A stretch of DNA of 64,000 nucleotides, taken from the NCBI RefSeq assembly GCF_032460525.1, contig NZ_CP135963.1, forward strand, positions 3,782,001 through 3,846,000, read 5' to 3'. Shown piece after piece: positions 18,349-38,585 of the stretch. Made by a program: the position numbers and the translations under genes. The number at the start of each line of letters is the position of its first letter. Positions within the stretch are counted from its first letter, which is position 1. The stretch is from Geodermatophilus sp. DSM 44513 (GTDB lineage: Bacteria > Actinomycetota > Actinomycetes > Mycobacteriales > Geodermatophilaceae). Below the pieces are notes generated by a model that saw nothing but the letters and a program-made list of their open reading frames with translations, did not search any database and was not told the origin of the DNA.

Positions 18349-19269
18349 TCAGCTCCCCTGCTCGGACGGGGTGGTGTCGGTCGCCGCCGTCTCGGCGGCC
18401 GCGGTGGCCTCGGGACCGGCGGCCTCGGCCACGGTCTGCTCGGCCGCGGCCTCGCCGGAGGTCTGCACCGGGGTGCTGTCGGCGGCCGGACCGGTCGACG
18501 GGGCCTCGGCGGCCGCCCGGCCGGCCTCGGTCCCGCCGGCGGTGGTGCCCGAGGAGCCGGACCGCCGCTGCGGGCGCTGGGCCCGCTCGCGGCGCTGCTG
18601 GCGGGCGGCGAGGGCCTCGAGGGCCTCCCGCTCGGCCCGCGAGCCGCTGACGTCGCCCTTGTAGATCCAGACCTTCACGCCGATCCGGCCGAAGGTGGTC
18701 CGGGCCTCGTAGATGCCGTAGTCGATGTTCGCGCGCAGCGTGTGCAGCGGCACCCGGCCCTCGCGGTAGAACTCCGACCGGCTCATCTCGGTGCCGCCGA
18801 GGCGACCGGAGCACTGCACCCGGATGCCCTTGACCTGCGGGCTGCGCTGCGCCGACTGCATGGCCTTGCGCATGGCCCGCCGGAAGCTGACCCGGCTGGA
18901 CAGCTGCTCGGCGACGCCCTGGGCGACCAGCTGGGCGTCGGACTCGGGGTTCTTCACCTCGAGGATGTTCAGCTGCACCTGCTTGCCGGTGAGCTTCTCC
19001 AGCTCACCGCGGATGCGGTCGGCCTCCGCCCCGCGCCGGCCGATGACGATGCCCGGCCGGGCGGTGTGGATGTCGACGCGGACCCGGTCCCGGGTGCGCT
19101 CGATCTCGACCTTGGAGATGCCGGCCCGCTCCATGCCCTTGGACATGAGCTTGCGGATCGCGACGTCCTCCTTGACGTAGTCCTTGTAGAGCTTGTCCGC
19201 GTACCACCGGGACTTGTAGTCGGTGGTGATGCCCAACCGGAACCCGTGCGGGTTGACCTTCTGACCCAC
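18349..19269 (-). CDS. rpsC: 30S ribosomal protein uS3 with acidic tail
   Basis: uS3 forms part of the mRNA entry site and helicase. The conserved part covers residues 1 to about 212: [24 protein letters not shown], the KH domain with [17 protein letters not shown], then [24 protein letters not shown] tail of roughly 95 residues rich in Ala, Glu, Thr and Ser follows (306 aa in total) and is probably disordered. The GTG start shares one base with the rplV TAG (TAGTG). Confidence 0.98.
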   Translation of the reverse strand: MGQKVNPHGFRLGITTDYKSRWYADKLYKDYVKEDVAIRKLMSKGMERAGISKVEIERTRDRVRVDIHTARPGIVIGRRGAEADRIRGELEKLTGKQVQLNILEVKNPESDAQLVAQGVAEQLSSRVSFRRAMRKAMQSAQRSPQVKGIRVQCSGRLGGTEMSRSEFYREGRVPLHTLRANIDYGIYEARTTFGRIGVKVWIYKGDVSGSRAEREALEALAARQQRRERAQRPQRRSGSSGTTAGGTEAGRAAAEAPSTGPAADSTPVQTSGEAAAEQTVAEAAGPEATAAAETAATDTTPSEQGS

Positions 19270-19733
19270 TAGCGGGTCCCTCCCCTCGTGTTGCCCTGCT
19301 GCTGGCTGGCCGGGCCGGACTGTCCGGTGCGGCGACGGGCCGTGCGCGACTTGCCGGCGAGCTCGGTGCTGGAGGAGACCTCCGCGACCTCGACGGTGAT
19401 GTGGCAGGTCCGCTTGTTGATGCGGTAGGCGCGGCCCTGGGCCCGCGGACGGATCCGCTTGAGCGTCGGACCCTCGTCGACGTAGGCCGCGCTGACGACC
19501 AGCGCGGCGGGGTCGAGCCGCAGGTTGTGCTCGGCGTTGGCGACCGCGCTGGCGACCACCTTGAGCACCGGCTCGCTCGCTGCCTGCGGCGCGTAGCGCA
19601 GCAGGGCCAGGGCCTCCTCGGTCGGCAGGTAGCGGACGAGGTCCACCACCCGGCGTGCCTTCATGGGGGTGACGCGGACGAAGCGGGCGGTGGCCCGGGC
19701 GACCGGCGTCTCCTCTCCCAGCTGGGATGTCAT
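19269..19733 (-). CDS. rplV: 50S ribosomal protein uL22
   Basis: uL22 lines the exit tunnel with an extended loop. It has 154 residues. [24 protein letters not shown] and [24 protein letters not shown], the tunnel-loop region, are conserved. A basic Gln/Gly/Arg tail of about 35 residues follows. It lies 20 bp after rpsS. Confidence 0.97.
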   Translation of the reverse strand: MTSQLGEETPVARATARFVRVTPMKARRVVDLVRYLPTEEALALLRYAPQAASEPVLKVVASAVANAEHNLRLDPAALVVSAAYVDEGPTLKRIRPRAQGRAYRINKRTCHITVEVAEVSSSTELAGKSRTARRRTGQSGPASQQQGNTRGGTR

Positions 19734-19753
19734 GGGGATCTCTCTCTGCCTGG

Positions 19754-20035
19754 TCAGCCGCGCCGGGACCGGCGGTCGTCCTTCACGTGCCCACGGAAGG
19801 TGCGCGTGGGGGCGAACTCGCCGAGCTTGTGCCCGACCATCGCCTCGGTCACGAAGACCGGGACGTGCTTGCGGCCGTCGTGGACGGCGATCGTGTGGCC
19901 GAGCATGTCCGGGATGATCGTCGAACGGCGCGACCAGGTCCGGATGACGTTCTTGGTGCCCTTGTCGTTCTGCACGTCCACCTTCTTGAGCAGGTGGTCG
20001 TCGACGAACGGGCCCTTCTTCAGGCTGCGTGGCAT
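19754..20035 (-). CDS. rpsS: 30S ribosomal protein uS19
   Basis: uS19 is on the small-subunit head and forms a complex with uS13. It has 93 residues: [20 protein letters not shown], then [50 protein letters not shown]. The ends and length are standard. Confidence 0.98.
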   Translation of the reverse strand: MPRSLKKGPFVDDHLLKKVDVQNDKGTKNVIRTWSRRSTIIPDMLGHTIAVHDGRKHVPVFVTEAMVGHKLGEFAPTRTFRGHVKDDRRSRRG

Positions 20036-20058
20036 GTCTGTCGGACTCCTCTACCCGC

Positions 20059-20892
<834 letters not shown>

Positions 20893-20935
20893 TGCTGACG
20901 GTCCCTCTGTCTCTGGTCCGGACGGTCACCGGCGC

Positions 20936-21238
20936 TCAGGCGCCGGGACCCCCGAAGATCTCGATGCGGTCGCCGGGGGCCAGCGAGACGATGGCCCGCT
21001 TGGTGTCCTTGCGCTTGCCCAGCTTGTTGCCCTTGCTGCGCTTGCGCTTGCCCTGGCGGTTGATCGTGTTCACGCCGAGGACCTTCACGTCGAAGACCTG
21101 CTCGACCGCGATCTTGATCTGCGTCTTGTTGGCCTCGGGCAGCACGACGAAGGTGTACTGGTTCTCGTCGAGCAGCCCGTAGCTCTTCTCGGAGATCACC
21201 GGGGACAGCAGGACGTCCCGGGGGTCGCGGACGGTCAT
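20936..21238 (-). CDS. rplW: 50S ribosomal protein uL23
   Basis: uL23 is the docking site for trigger factor and SRP at the tunnel exit. It has 100 residues, with [28 protein letters not shown] and [22 protein letters not shown]. The ATG overlaps the rplD stop by 4 bp. Confidence 0.97.
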   Translation of the reverse strand: MTVRDPRDVLLSPVISEKSYGLLDENQYTFVVLPEANKTQIKIAVEQVFDVKVLGVNTINRQGKRKRSKGNKLGKRKDTKRAIVSLAPGDRIEIFGGPGA

Positions 21239-22209
21239 GCCTTCTCCTCGGTGCTCGCGGTGGTGCCGTCCTCGGTCGGCGCGGTGGCGTCGGGACCGGC
21301 GTTGGCGGCCTCGGCCTGCGCCGCGGGGGCCTTCGCCGCCTGGGCGGCGTCGGCCGGGGCCGGGTCCGCGGGGTCGACCGCGACGGGCCGGGCAGCCGTC
21401 GAGCCGTCGGTGGCGGCTGCGCCGGTCGGGGTGTCCACGGTGCCGGCACCCTCGGCGGGGGCGATGGAGGGGACGGCGTCCGGGATGTGCGGCGTGGTCA
21501 GGTCGGGCTGGACCGCCGCACCGTCACGGGCGCGGCCCGCGACGAACTCGGCGAGCGCGGTCTCGGTGAAGACCACGTCGTCGGCGATCAGCACGTCGTA
21601 GGTGTTCAGCTGACCGGCCTCCAGCAGGTGCACCTGCGGCAGGTTCCGCAGGCTCACCCAGTTGAGGACGTCGTCGCGGTCGAGGACCACGAGCACCCGC
21701 TTGGCCTGGGTGATCGACCGCAGGGTGGCCAGCGCCGCCTTGGTCCGCGGAGCGTCCCCGTCGACGAAGGTGCTCACCACGTGCACGCGGTCCTCACGGG
21801 CCCGGTCGGACAGGGCACCGCGCAGGGCGGCGGCCTTCATCTTCTTCGGCGTCCGCTGCGAGTAGTCCCGCGGCTGGGGGCCGTGGACGATGCCACCGCC
21901 CTCGAACTGCGGTGCGCGGGTCGAGCCCTGGCGGGCCCGGCCGGTCCCCTTCTGGCGGTAGGGCTTGGCCCCACCGCCACTGACCTGGCCGCGCGTCTTG
22001 GTCGAGTGCGTGCCCTGGCGCGCGGCGGCCAGCTGGGCCACGACGACCTGGTGCAGCAGCGAGACGTTGGCCGAGGCGTCGAAGAGCGTCCCCGGCAGCG
22101 TGACGCTGCCGGCGGTCTCCCCCGCCGGGGTGCGGACGTCGACCTGGCGGTCGGTCCGGGTCGCGGTGGCCCCGCGGTCGATGGACCCTGTCGATGAGGT
22201 CACGGTCAC
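21235..22209 (-). CDS. rplD: 50S ribosomal protein uL4 with long Ala-rich acidic tail
   Basis: uL4 lines the exit tunnel; in E. coli it also represses the S10 operon. The core is residues 1 to about 228, including [36 protein letters not shown], the tunnel loop, and [18 protein letters not shown]. About 95 C-terminal residues rich in Ala, Pro, Asp, Glu and Thr follow (324 aa in total; usual length is near 210-225). The GTG start overlaps the rplC stop by 4 bp. Confidence 0.97.
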   Translation of the reverse strand: MTVTSSTGSIDRGATATRTDRQVDVRTPAGETAGSVTLPGTLFDASANVSLLHQVVVAQLAAARQGTHSTKTRGQVSGGGAKPYRQKGTGRARQGSTRAPQFEGGGIVHGPQPRDYSQRTPKKMKAAALRGALSDRAREDRVHVVSTFVDGDAPRTKAALATLRSITQAKRVLVVLDRDDVLNWVSLRNLPQVHLLEAGQLNTYDVLIADDVVFTETALAEFVAGRARDGAAVQPDLTTPHIPDAVPSIAPAEGAGTVDTPTGAAATDGSTAARPVAVDPADPAPADAAQAAKAPAAQAEAANAGPDATAPTEDGTTASTEEKA

Positions 22210-22871
22210 TTGTCGTCACTCCCCACGGGCCCGCCCTTGACGGCCGAACGGACGAGCACGAGGCCGCCCTTCGGACCGGGGATGGCGCCCTTGATCAGCA
22301 GCAGCCCGCGCTCGGCGTCCACCTTGTGCACGGTGAGCGACAGGGTGGTCGTCTTCACCGCGCCCATGCGGCCGGCCATGCGCAGCCCCTTGAACACGCG
22401 GCCGGGGGTCGAGGCCCCGCCGATGGAACCGGGTGACCGGTGCTTGCGCTGGGTGCCGTGCGCGGCGCCGAGGCCCTTGAAGCCGTGCCGCTTCATGACA
22501 CCGGCGGTGCCCTTGCCCTTGCTGGTGCCGATGACGTCGACCCGGGCGACGCCGTCGAAGACCTCGGCGGTCAGCTCCTGGCCGACCGTGTACTCCGAGG
22601 CGTCCTTCGTGCGCAGCTCCACCAGGTGCCGCCGCGGCGTGACCCCGGCCTTGGCGAAGTGCCCGCCCTCGGGCCGGTTCACCTTGCGCGGGTCGATCTC
22701 GCCGAAGCCGAGCTGGACGGCGGAGTAGCCGTCGACCTCGGGGGTGCGCACCTGCGTGACCACACACGGGCCCGCCTTGACGACGGTCACCGGCACGATG
22801 CGGTTGTTCTCGTCGAAGACCTGGGTCATCCCCAGCTTCTCGCCGAGGAGACCGCGGAACGTACTCGCCAT
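22206..22871 (-). CDS. rplC: 50S ribosomal protein uL3
   Basis: uL3 helps form the peptidyl-transferase centre and starts assembly of the 3' domain. It has 221 residues from ATG 22871 ([20 protein letters not shown]), with [48 protein letters not shown], which contains the conserved RHGF and methylatable Gln region, and [19 protein letters not shown]. It lies 16 bp after rpsJ. Confidence 0.98.
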   Translation of the reverse strand: MASTFRGLLGEKLGMTQVFDENNRIVPVTVVKAGPCVVTQVRTPEVDGYSAVQLGFGEIDPRKVNRPEGGHFAKAGVTPRRHLVELRTKDASEYTVGQELTAEVFDGVARVDVIGTSKGKGTAGVMKRHGFKGLGAAHGTQRKHRSPGSIGGASTPGRVFKGLRMAGRMGAVKTTTLSLTVHKVDAERGLLLIKGAIPGPKGGLVLVRSAVKGGPVGSDDK

Positions 22872-22887
22872 GACTGGACTCGGTTCC

Positions 22888-23193
22888 TTACTGGATGTTG
22901 ACGTCGACCGAGGCCGGCAGGTCGATGCGCATGAGCGCGTCCACCGTCTTCGGGGTCGGGTCGAGGATGTCGATGAGCCGCTTGTGCGTGCGCATCTCGA
23001 AGTGCTCGCGCGAGTCCTTGTACTTGTGCGGCGAGCGGATGACGCAGTACACGTTCTTCTCCGTCGGCAGCGGCACCGGGCCGACGACGCGCGCACCGGT
23101 CTTGGTCACCGTGTCGACGATGCGCCGCGCCGAGGCGTCGATCGCCTCGTGGTCGTAGGCCTTCAGCCGGATGCGGATCTTCTGTCCCGCCAT
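22888..23193 (-). CDS. rpsJ: 30S ribosomal protein uS10
   Basis: uS10 is in the small-subunit head and also joins the NusB antitermination complex. It has 101 residues: [58 protein letters not shown]. It is the first gene of the S10 group, 177 bp downstream of tuf. That spacer holds three hairpins. Confidence 0.98.
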   Translation of the reverse strand: MAGQKIRIRLKAYDHEAIDASARRIVDTVTKTGARVVGPVPLPTEKNVYCVIRSPHKYKDSREHFEMRTHKRLIDILDPTPKTVDALMRIDLPASVDVNIQ

Positions 23194-23284
23194 CGCTGTC
23201 TTCTGCTCCTGCCGATCGGTGTTCGTTCGTAGCCGGGGAACGCCGGGAGGTCCCGACCGTCATCCGGTCGGGCCCCGGCGGGAC

Positions 23285-23325
23285 GGGTGGCCGCGCACAC
23301 AGGCGTGCCCGTGTGGCGGCCACCC
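23285..23325 (-). terminator. Hairpin in the tuf-rpsJ spacer
   Basis: GGGTGGCCGCgCACAC (23285-23300) pairs with GTGTGGCGGCCACCC (23311-23325), 15 bp with one bulged G. A smaller hairpin, CCCGACCG/CGGTCGGG, follows at 23252-23272. Both could be in the S10 leader if transcription starts upstream. Confidence 0.5.
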
Positions 23326-23328
23326 GGG

Positions 23329-23363
23329 GACGGGCGGCGGTGCTGGGAGCGCCGCCGCCCGTC
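23329..23363 (-). terminator. 12-bp hairpin after tuf
   Basis: The arms GACGGGCGGCGG (23329-23340) and CCGCCGCCCGTC (23352-23363) have an 11-nt loop, 7 nt after the tuf stop. This is the best candidate for termination of the str operon. Confidence 0.7.
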
Positions 23364-23370
23364 GGGGGTG

Positions 23371-24564
23371 TTACTTGGCGATCTTGGTGACGCGACCGGC
23401 GCCGACGGTGCGGCCACCCTCACGGATGGCGAACCGCAGGCCCTCCTCCATGGCGATCGGCTGGATCAGCTCGACCGTCATCTCGGTGTTGTCGCCGGGC
23501 ATGACCATCTCGGTGCCGGCCGGCAGGGTCACGACGCCGGTGACGTCCGTGGTCCGGAAGTAGAACTGCGGACGGTAGTTGTTGAAGAAGGGGGTGTGAC
23601 GACCACCCTCGTCCTTCGAGAGGATGTAGACTGAGCCCTCGAAGTTCGTGTGCGGGGTGATCGAGCCCGGCTTCACGACGACCTGGCCGCGCTCGACGTC
23701 CTCGCGCTTGATGCCGCGCAGCAGCAGGCCCACGTTGTCGCCGGCCTGGCCCTGGTCGAGCAGCTTGCGGAACATCTCGACGCCGGTGACGGTGGTCTGG
23801 GTCGAGGTGGGCCGGATGCCGACGATCTCGATGGTCTCCGACACCTTGACGACGCCGCGCTCCACGCGACCGGTGACGACGGTGCCGCGGCCGGTGATGG
23901 TGAAGACGTCCTCGACGGGCATGAGGAAGGGCTTGTCGATCTCGCGCTCGGGCTCGGGGATCGCGGTGTCGACCGCGTTCATGAGCTCCATGAGCTTGTC
24001 GCCCCACTCGGCGTCGCCCTCGAGGGCCTTGAGCGCGGAGACGCGGACCACGGGGACGTCGTCACCCGGGAACTCGTACTCGCTGAGCAGCTCGCGGACC
24101 TCCAGCTCGACGAGCTCGAGGATCTCCTCGTCGTCGACCATGTCGGCCTTGTTCAGCGCCACGACGATGTAGGGAACGCCGACCTGGCGGGCCAGGAGGA
24201 CGTGCTCCTTGGTCTGCGGCATCGGACCGTCGGTCGCCGCGACCACCAGGATGGCGCCGTCCATCTGCGCCGCACCGGTGATCATGTTCTTGATGTAGTC
24301 GGCGTGCCCGGGGCAGTCGACGTGCGCGTAGTGACGGTTCTCCGTCTGGTACTCGACGTGCGCGATCGAGATCGTGATGCCGCGGGCCTTCTCCTCGGGC
24401 GCCTTGTCGATCTGGTCGAAGGCGGAGGCCTCGTTGAGGTCCGGGTACTTGTCGTGCAGGACCTTGGTGATCGCCGCGGTCAGCGTCGTCTTGCCGTGGT
24501 CGATGTGCCCGATGGTGCCGATGTTGACGTGCGGCTTGGTCCGCTCGAACTTGGCCTTGGCCAC
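23371..24564 (-). CDS. tuf: Elongation factor Tu
   Basis: EF-Tu is the GTPase that delivers aminoacyl-tRNA to the ribosome. It has 397 residues. The G motifs are [10 protein letters not shown] (G1), a threonine in RGITIS (G2), DCPGHADY (G3), NKAD (G4) and SALKAL (G5). The C-terminus is [13 protein letters not shown]. The start is GTG at 24564 with GAGGAG upstream. It follows fusA after a 180-bp spacer that carries a hairpin. Confidence 0.99.
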   Translation of the reverse strand: MAKAKFERTKPHVNIGTIGHIDHGKTTLTAAITKVLHDKYPDLNEASAFDQIDKAPEEKARGITISIAHVEYQTENRHYAHVDCPGHADYIKNMITGAAQMDGAILVVAATDGPMPQTKEHVLLARQVGVPYIVVALNKADMVDDEEILELVELEVRELLSEYEFPGDDVPVVRVSALKALEGDAEWGDKLMELMNAVDTAIPEPEREIDKPFLMPVEDVFTITGRGTVVTGRVERGVVKVSETIEIVGIRPTSTQTTVTGVEMFRKLLDQGQAGDNVGLLLRGIKREDVERGQVVVKPGSITPHTNFEGSVYILSKDEGGRHTPFFNNYRPQFYFRTTDVTGVVTLPAGTEMVMPGDNTEMTVELIQPIAMEEGLRFAIREGGRTVGAGRVTKIAK

Positions 24565-24623
24565 TGGGTTCCTCTCCTCGTGGTGTCGCAGTGGTACGCG
24601 AACTCTGGGGTGGGCTCGCTGGG

Positions 24624-24650
24624 GGGCGGCGGGCCGGGGGCCCGCCGCCC
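24624..24650 (-). terminator. 12-bp hairpin in the fusA-tuf spacer
   Basis: GGGCGGCGGGCC (24624-24635) pairs with GGCCCGCCGCCC (24639-24650), loop of three bases. It lies between the fusA tail copy and tuf. A full terminator here would require a separate tuf promoter; an attenuator is also possible. Confidence 0.55.
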
Positions 24651-24661
24651 GGACGGTGGGG

Positions 24662-24744
24662 TTACTCGCCCGTCGCCTTCGCGATGTCCATGACTCGGCT
24701 CCGGACGAACTCCGCTCCTCGGTCGCTGGCGCGCCCTACGATGC

Positions 24745-24748
<4 letters not shown>
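24662..24748 (-). CDS. 28-aa ORF coupled to fusA, ending in a copy of the EF-G C-terminus
   Basis: The ATG overlaps the fusA stop (ATGA). The frame runs [19 protein letters not shown] and then MDIAKATGE to TAA. The last seven residues match the EF-G end IAKATGE. At DNA level 21 bp (24666-24686) repeat 24749-24769 exactly. It may be the scar of a small tandem duplication, or a coupled micro-ORF. No function can be assigned. Confidence 0.3.
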
Positions 24749-26844
<2,096 letters not shown>

Positions 26845-26942
26845 TCCTCACTCCTCTGTGCTCTGGGTCCGCGTGCGGACGTCCGAGGGTGGCCCGGACT
26901 CGTCCGCCGGCCGCGGGTGCCGGCTCGCACCGGCGGGGGCGC

Positions 26943-27413
26943 CTACCAGCGGTAGTGCGCGAAGGCCTTGTTCGACTCGGCCATCTTGTGGGTGTCCTCA
27001 CGACGCTTGACCGCGGCGCCGAGCCCGTTGCTCGCGTCGAGCAGCTCGTTCATCAGGCGCTCGGTCATCGTCTTCTCCCGACGGGCCCGGCTGTACTGGA
27101 TCAGCCAGCGCAGGCCGAGGGTGGTGCTGCGCGAGGCGCGGACCTCGACCGGCACCTGGTAGGTCGCGCCGCCGACGCGGCGGCTGCGGACCTCGAGAGC
27201 CGGCTTGACGTTGTCCAGCGCGCGCTTGAGCGTGACCACCGGGTCGGTGTCGCTCTTGGCGCGGCAGCCCTCGAGGGCGCCGTAGACGATCGCCTCGGCG
27301 ACCGAGCGCTTGCCGTCCACGAGCACCTTGTTCACCAGCTGGGTCACCAGCGGCGACTGGTACACCGGGTCGGCGACCAGCGGACGGCGCGGTGCGGGGC
27401 CCTTGCGCGGCAT
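26943..27413 (-). CDS. rpsG: 30S ribosomal protein uS7
   Basis: uS7 nucleates assembly of the 30S head. It has 156 residues: [61 protein letters not shown], and the C-terminal ANKxxAHYRW-like end [12 protein letters not shown]. It starts 1 bp after the rpsL stop. Confidence 0.98.
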   Translation of the reverse strand: MPRKGPAPRRPLVADPVYQSPLVTQLVNKVLVDGKRSVAEAIVYGALEGCRAKSDTDPVVTLKRALDNVKPALEVRSRRVGGATYQVPVEVRASRSTTLGLRWLIQYSRARREKTMTERLMNELLDASNGLGAAVKRREDTHKMAESNKAFAHYRW

Positions 27414-27414
27414 G

Positions 27415-27789
27415 TCAGCTCTTCTCCTTCTTCGCGCCGTACCGGCTGCGAGCCTGCTTGCGGTTGCGGACGCCCTGGGTGTCGAGGGACCCGCGGATGA
27501 TCTTGTAACGCACGCCGGGGAGGTCCTTCACCCGGCCGCCGCGGACCAGGACCATCGAGTGCTCCTGCAGGTTGTGGCCGACACCCGGGATGTAGGCGGT
27601 CACCTCGATGCCACTGGTGAGGCGGACGCGAGCGACCTTGCGCAGCGCCGAGTTCGGCTTCTTCGGCGTCGTCGTGTACACGCGGGTGCACACGCCGCGA
27701 CGCTGAGGGGAGCCCTTCAGCGCCGGGGTCTTGGTCTTCTCGACCTTGTCCTCGCGGCCCTTGCGGACCAGCTGGTTGATCGTGGGCAT
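27415..27789 (-). CDS. rpsL: 30S ribosomal protein uS12
   Basis: uS12 is at the decoding centre and is the streptomycin-resistance protein. It has 124 residues from ATG 27789 ([20 protein letters not shown]). The conserved lysines are in [18 protein letters not shown], equivalent to K43, and [16 protein letters not shown], equivalent to K88. Both are Lys, so the protein looks streptomycin-sensitive. It opens the str operon; promoter candidate at 28076-28104. Confidence 0.98.
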   Translation of the reverse strand: MPTINQLVRKGREDKVEKTKTPALKGSPQRRGVCTRVYTTTPKKPNSALRKVARVRLTSGIEVTAYIPGVGHNLQEHSMVLVRGGRVKDLPGVRYKIIRGSLDTQGVRNRKQARSRYGAKKEKS

Positions 27790-28433
27790 GGGTGGCCTGG
27801 ATCTCCTACCTGCGCTGGGTCGTACTGCGGACGGTGCTGTGCTCTGGAGTACTGCTGGAGGTGCGGTGTCGTGCCGGGGTGCCGGTCCTGCCGGGGCCGT
27901 ACCCGGGTCCGGGCCACGGTGCACCACCGGCCCCCGCGGTCGGGCGTGTCGCCGTCCCCGGGACCGGCCGGTGAGTCGAACCGGATCGGTCGCCCCCCGC
28001 GACTCGGCGCCACCACCTGTCGGCAGGCGCACCGCGAACGGGAGCAGGCCCAGGGCACCCTGGGCACGGCTGACCACGATACCCGCGTGCCGGAGGCCGG
28101 TCAAAGCCGGGTGTACCACAGCACGGGGCGGCCGGGGTGCCCGTCCGCCGTGGTCGGCGGACGGCGGCACGGGCAGGCGCGACGGGCTGCCGGAGGGGCA
28201 CCCGGGGGCCCGGGGTACGGCCACCCACTGTAGCGGTGGTGCCGGGCGACCCCGGGTCGGCGCACACGGCCACCCGATCGGGGACCGCGGACGGTGAGGA
28301 CGCGGGCGGCTGTCGTACCCCGGCCCTACCGTCGGTGGCAGGACGCCCACCCACCGCCACCGCCTCGTCCTGCCACGGCCTCGACCAGCCACCGCCCTCA
28401 CCAGCCCGCCACCGCCCTGCCACCGGAGGACAC
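27790..28433. other. Non-coding region between rpsL and the protease gene
   Basis: This 644-bp region between divergent genes holds the str promoter candidate (28076-28104), a leader of about 280 nt before rpsL, and a 10-bp hairpin CCGTCCGCCG/CGGCGGACGG at 28141-28164. No promoter with both boxes was found for the plus-strand protease gene; its Shine-Dalgarno is GGAGG at 28425-28429. Confidence 0.6.
28076..28104 (-). promoter_or_regulatory. Promoter candidate for the str operon (rpsL)
   Basis: On the minus strand TTGACC (28099-28104) and TATCGT (28076-28081) are separated by exactly 17 bp. This is one of the best housekeeping-sigma matches in the window. The start would be near 28069, leaving a long leader before rpsL. 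Confidence 0.7.
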
Positions 28434-29408
28434 GTGCACGTCGACCTCGCCCGAGAGCTCAAGGCCCACCTGTCGGCCCGGCTGGCCCGTGCGGGCGGCC
28501 CGGTGTCCGCCAGCGACCTCGGTGGGCGCCGGTGGACGCAGCCGGCGCTGGGGCTGGCACCGGTGGGCCCCGACCTCGCCCACCTGGCGATCCGCCTCGC
28601 CGCCAAGGAGGACGCCGACCTGCTGCTGACCGGGCTGGACGACGCGGTGCTGGACGAGGTCGACGTCCGCGTCATCGGCCCGGTCCGCGCGCTGTCCTCC
28701 CCCACGGCCGGCGAGCTGCAGCGGCGGACCCGACCCCTCGTGCCGGGCCTGTCGGTGGGCCACCCGACGGTGACGGCGGGGACGCTGGGTGGCTTCGTGC
28801 GGCTCGGCGGCCGGCTGGCGGTCCTGTCCAACAACCACGTGCTGGCCGCCGGTGACGCCGCCTCCCTGGGCGACCCGGTCCTGCAGCCGGGCCCGGCGGA
28901 CGGCGGGGACCCGGCGACCGACCGCGTCGCGACGCTGGCCGCCTTCGAGCGGTTCGTCGCCGGCGGTCAGGTCAACCTGGTCGACGCCGCCGTCGCGGTG
29001 GTCGACGCGGAGGTGCCCCTGGACCCGCGGCGGTTCCCCGGCGGCCCGCTCGGGGCCGACCCGCTGCAGGTCGACGACGTCGAGCCCGACGAGCGGGTGG
29101 AGAAGGTCGGGCGGACCACCGGGCACACGGTGGGCCGGGTCAGTGCGGTGGAGGTCGACGGCGTCGTCGTGCAGTACGACGAGGAGGTCCGCACCTTCGA
29201 CGACCAGGTGGAGATCGACGGCGTCGGGGGCGGCTTCAGCGCCGGCGGCGACAGCGGGTCGGTGATCTGGCGCAGCGCGGACCGCGCACCGCTCGGGCTG
29301 CTGTTCGCCGGCAGCGACACCGGTGGGCGCGAGGGCGGCGGGGTCACCTTCGCCAACCCCCTGGCCACCGTGCTGGCCGTCCTGGACCTGCAGTGGGTCG
29401 CCGGCTGA
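28434..29408 (+). CDS. NAL1-like trypsin-fold serine protease
   Basis: The 324-residue protein has a probable trypsin-fold protease domain with H135 in [11 protein letters not shown]184 in [14 protein letters not shown] and S274 in [12 protein letters not shown], which would form the triad. [12 protein letters not shown] and LGLLFAGSD are further family-like blocks. This pattern resembles the bacterial relatives of plant NAL1. Residues 1-90 form a separate N-domain ([32 protein letters not shown]). No signal peptide is seen, so it is probably cytosolic. The start is GTG 28434, 5 nt after GGAGG. Confidence 0.75.
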   Translation: MHVDLARELKAHLSARLARAGGPVSASDLGGRRWTQPALGLAPVGPDLAHLAIRLAAKEDADLLLTGLDDAVLDEVDVRVIGPVRALSSPTAGELQRRTRPLVPGLSVGHPTVTAGTLGGFVRLGGRLAVLSNNHVLAAGDAASLGDPVLQPGPADGGDPATDRVATLAAFERFVAGGQVNLVDAAVAVVDAEVPLDPRRFPGGPLGADPLQVDDVEPDERVEKVGRTTGHTVGRVSAVEVDGVVVQYDEEVRTFDDQVEIDGVGGGFSAGGDSGSVIWRSADRAPLGLLFAGSDTGGREGGGVTFANPLATVLAVLDLQWVAG

Positions 29409-29507
29409 GGGACGGCGTCCGGCCGCCGGCCTGCGCGCACGCCGGCGGGGGGTGAGGCCGGGGCCCTCCTACTGTCGCGGGGGCCCGACGGGGGGCACCA
29501 TGGCGGC

Positions 29508-29723
29508 ATGACCGACCGCGCGTCCGCCCGAGCCGCCAAGAGCGCCCTGAGTCGCCGGCTGTCCGCGGACCCCGGCGTCGTCGGCGTCGGGCTGGCCCGC
29601 CGGGACAGCGGCTACGTGGTGAAGGTGGACCTGGCCGACGCGCACGCCGCGGAGCGGGTGCCCGGCGACGTCGACGGCGTCCGCGTGGTGACCGAGGTCG
29701 TCGGGGTCGTCCGGCCGCTGTAG
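29508..29723 (+). CDS. 71-aa protein resembling the N-domain of the adjacent protease
   Basis: It has no named family known to me. Residues 20-71 (PGVVGVGLARRDSGYVVKVD, then VDGVRVVTEVVGVVRPL) align by eye with residues of the upstream protease N-domain ([20 protein letters not shown], then [12 protein letters not shown]). It could be a stand-alone copy of a propeptide or regulatory domain. A TACTGT -10-like box at 29470-29475 suggests its own transcript. ATG at 29508 is used; an earlier ATG at 29499 is not in frame. Confidence 0.6.
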   Translation: MTDRASARAAKSALSRRLSADPGVVGVGLARRDSGYVVKVDLADAHAAERVPGDVDGVRVVTEVVGVVRPL

Positions 29724-29825
29724 AGCCCGGGCCCGGGGACCCCGCAGGACGCCGCGGTCGCCGGCGGCCCCGCTACGGTCGGCGCGGCGCCGACGACGGC
29801 GCCGCCGCCGACCTGAGGAGTGGAC

Positions 29826-30869
29826 GTGCGCATCGGCATCCAGGCCAGCTACAGCGGCGGGTTCCGCCAGACGGCCACCGAGATCCGCGACCTGGAGTCC
29901 GCGGGGCTCGACGTCGCCACGGTCGCGGAGGTCTACACCTTCGACGCCGTCAGCCAGCTGGGCTACCTGGCCGCGGTGACCGAGCGGGTGGAGCTGATGA
30001 GCGGCATCCTCCCCATCTACAGCCGCACCCCGGCCCTGACCGCGATGACCGCCGCAGGCCTGGACTTCGTGTCCGGCGGCCGGTTCACCCTCGGTCTGGG
30101 CGCGTCCGGACCGCAGGTCATCGAGGGCTGGCACGGCGTCCCCTACGACGCCCCCCTGCAGCGCACCCGCGAGGTCGTGGAGATCTGCCGGCAGGTGTGG
30201 CGCCGGGAGCGACTGGTCCACGACGGCCCGAAGTACCACGTCCCCCTGCCGCCGGACCAGGGCACCGGCCTGGGCAAGCCGCTCAAGCTGATCAACACCC
30301 CGGTCCGCGACCGGGTCCCGGTCATGCTGGCCGCGATCGGCCCGAAGAACGTGGAGCTGGCCGCCGAGATCGCCGAGATCTGGGAGCCGATCTTCTTCAT
30401 GCCGGAGCGGGCGGACTCGGTGTGGGGCGAGTCGCTGGGCGCCGGGCGGGCCCGGCGGGACCCGGCGCTGGGTGACCTGCAGATCGCCGTGGGCGTCCCG
30501 GTGGCCGTCGGCGAGGACGTCGACGGGATGCTCGACCACGTGCGCCCGCAGCTGGCGCTCTACATCGGTGGCATGGGCGCCCGCGGCAGGAACTTCTACA
30601 ACGACCTGGCCCGGCGGTACGGCTACGAGGACGAGGCCCGCACCATCCAGGACCTCTACCTCGACGGCCGCAAGGACGAGGCGGCCGCCGTCGTCCCCGA
30701 GGAGCTGGTGCGGGCCGTGTCCCTGGTCGGTCCGGAGTCCTTCGTGGCCGAGCGGGTCGCCGCCTTCCGGGAGGCCGGGGTGACCACGCTGGTGCTGCAG
30801 CCCCTCGACGACTCCGCTGAGAGCCGGCTGCGGACCGTGGAGACGATGCGCCGCATCACCGACCGCTGA
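29826..30869 (+). CDS. Luciferase-like (LLM class) F420- or flavin-dependent oxidoreductase
   Basis: The protein is a 347-residue TIM-barrel of the bacterial luciferase superfamily. RIGIQASYSGGFRQTATEIRDLE, RVELMSGILPIYSRTPALTAMTAAGLDFVSGGRFTLGLGASGPQVIEGWHG and PVMLAAIGPKNVELAAEIAE are family motifs. Actinobacterial members usually use coenzyme F420; the substrate cannot be told. The start is GTG 29826 with GAGGAG 5 nt upstream; GTG at 29820 would overlap that site. It is followed by two strong hairpins and converges on rpoC. Confidence 0.88.
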   Translation: MRIGIQASYSGGFRQTATEIRDLESAGLDVATVAEVYTFDAVSQLGYLAAVTERVELMSGILPIYSRTPALTAMTAAGLDFVSGGRFTLGLGASGPQVIEGWHGVPYDAPLQRTREVVEICRQVWRRERLVHDGPKYHVPLPPDQGTGLGKPLKLINTPVRDRVPVMLAAIGPKNVELAAEIAEIWEPIFFMPERADSVWGESLGAGRARRDPALGDLQIAVGVPVAVGEDVDGMLDHVRPQLALYIGGMGARGRNFYNDLARRYGYEDEARTIQDLYLDGRKDEAAAVVPEELVRAVSLVGPESFVAERVAAFREAGVTTLVLQPLDDSAESRLRTVETMRRITDR

Positions 30870-30889
30870 CGCCCGCCAGGGGCGCCCTG

Positions 30890-30931
30890 CGGTGCCCGTC
30901 CTCGCGGTACAGCGCGAGGACGGGCACCGCA
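30890..30931. terminator. 18-bp hairpin after the luciferase-like gene
   Basis: The arms at 30890-30907 and 30914-30931 are perfect complements with a GTACAG loop, 20 bp after the stop. A second hairpin follows at once. Confidence 0.85.
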
Positions 30932-30946
30932 CCGCGAGGACACGAG

Positions 30947-30982
30947 AGGGCCCCGCAGGTCTGACGACCTGCGGGGCCCTCG
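30947..30982. terminator. 16-bp hairpin between convergent genes
   Basis: The arms at 30947-30962 and 30967-30982 are perfect complements with a TGAC loop. With the hairpin at 30890-30931 and the nested palindrome at 30999-31047 it insulates the luciferase-like gene from rpoC. Confidence 0.8.
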
Positions 30983-30998
30983 TGACCCGCTGGAAAGC

Positions 30999-31047
30999 CT
31001 CCCTCAGGATCCCGCCGCGAGCCTGCGAGCGGTGGGGGGAGGGAGGT
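30999..31047 (-). repeat. Nested palindrome family, copy 6 (after rpoC)
   Basis: The outer stem is CCTCCCTC (30999-31006) with GAGGGAGG (31040-31047). The inner stem is CCCGCCGC (31012-31019) with GCGGTGGG (31030-31037), one G-T pair. The loop is GAGCCTGCGA. CTGGAA flanks it. It is 6 nt after the rpoC stop. Confidence 0.85.
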
Positions 31048-31053
31048 CCTCGT

Positions 31054-34959
<3,906 letters not shown>

Positions 34960-35016
34960 GGGGACCCCTTTCCGGGGCTAGTTACTGAACGTTCTTTTCT
35001 GGTCTTGCCTGGAAGG

Positions 35017-35068
35017 CCCCCTCCCAGGGCCCCGGCCCGCGCGAAGCGTGGGCCGGGGAGGGAGGGGG
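35017..35068 (-). repeat. Nested palindrome family, copy 7 (rpoB-rpoC spacer)
   Basis: The outer stem is CCCCCTCC (35017-35024) with GGAGGGGG (35061-35068). The inner stem is CCCCGGCCC (35030-35038) with GGGCCGGGG (35050-35058). CTGGAAGGCC flanks it. The position between rpoB and rpoC, normally co-transcribed, argues against a full terminator. Confidence 0.85.
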
Positions 35069-35075
35069 TCCTTCA

Positions 35076-38585
<3,510 letters not shown>

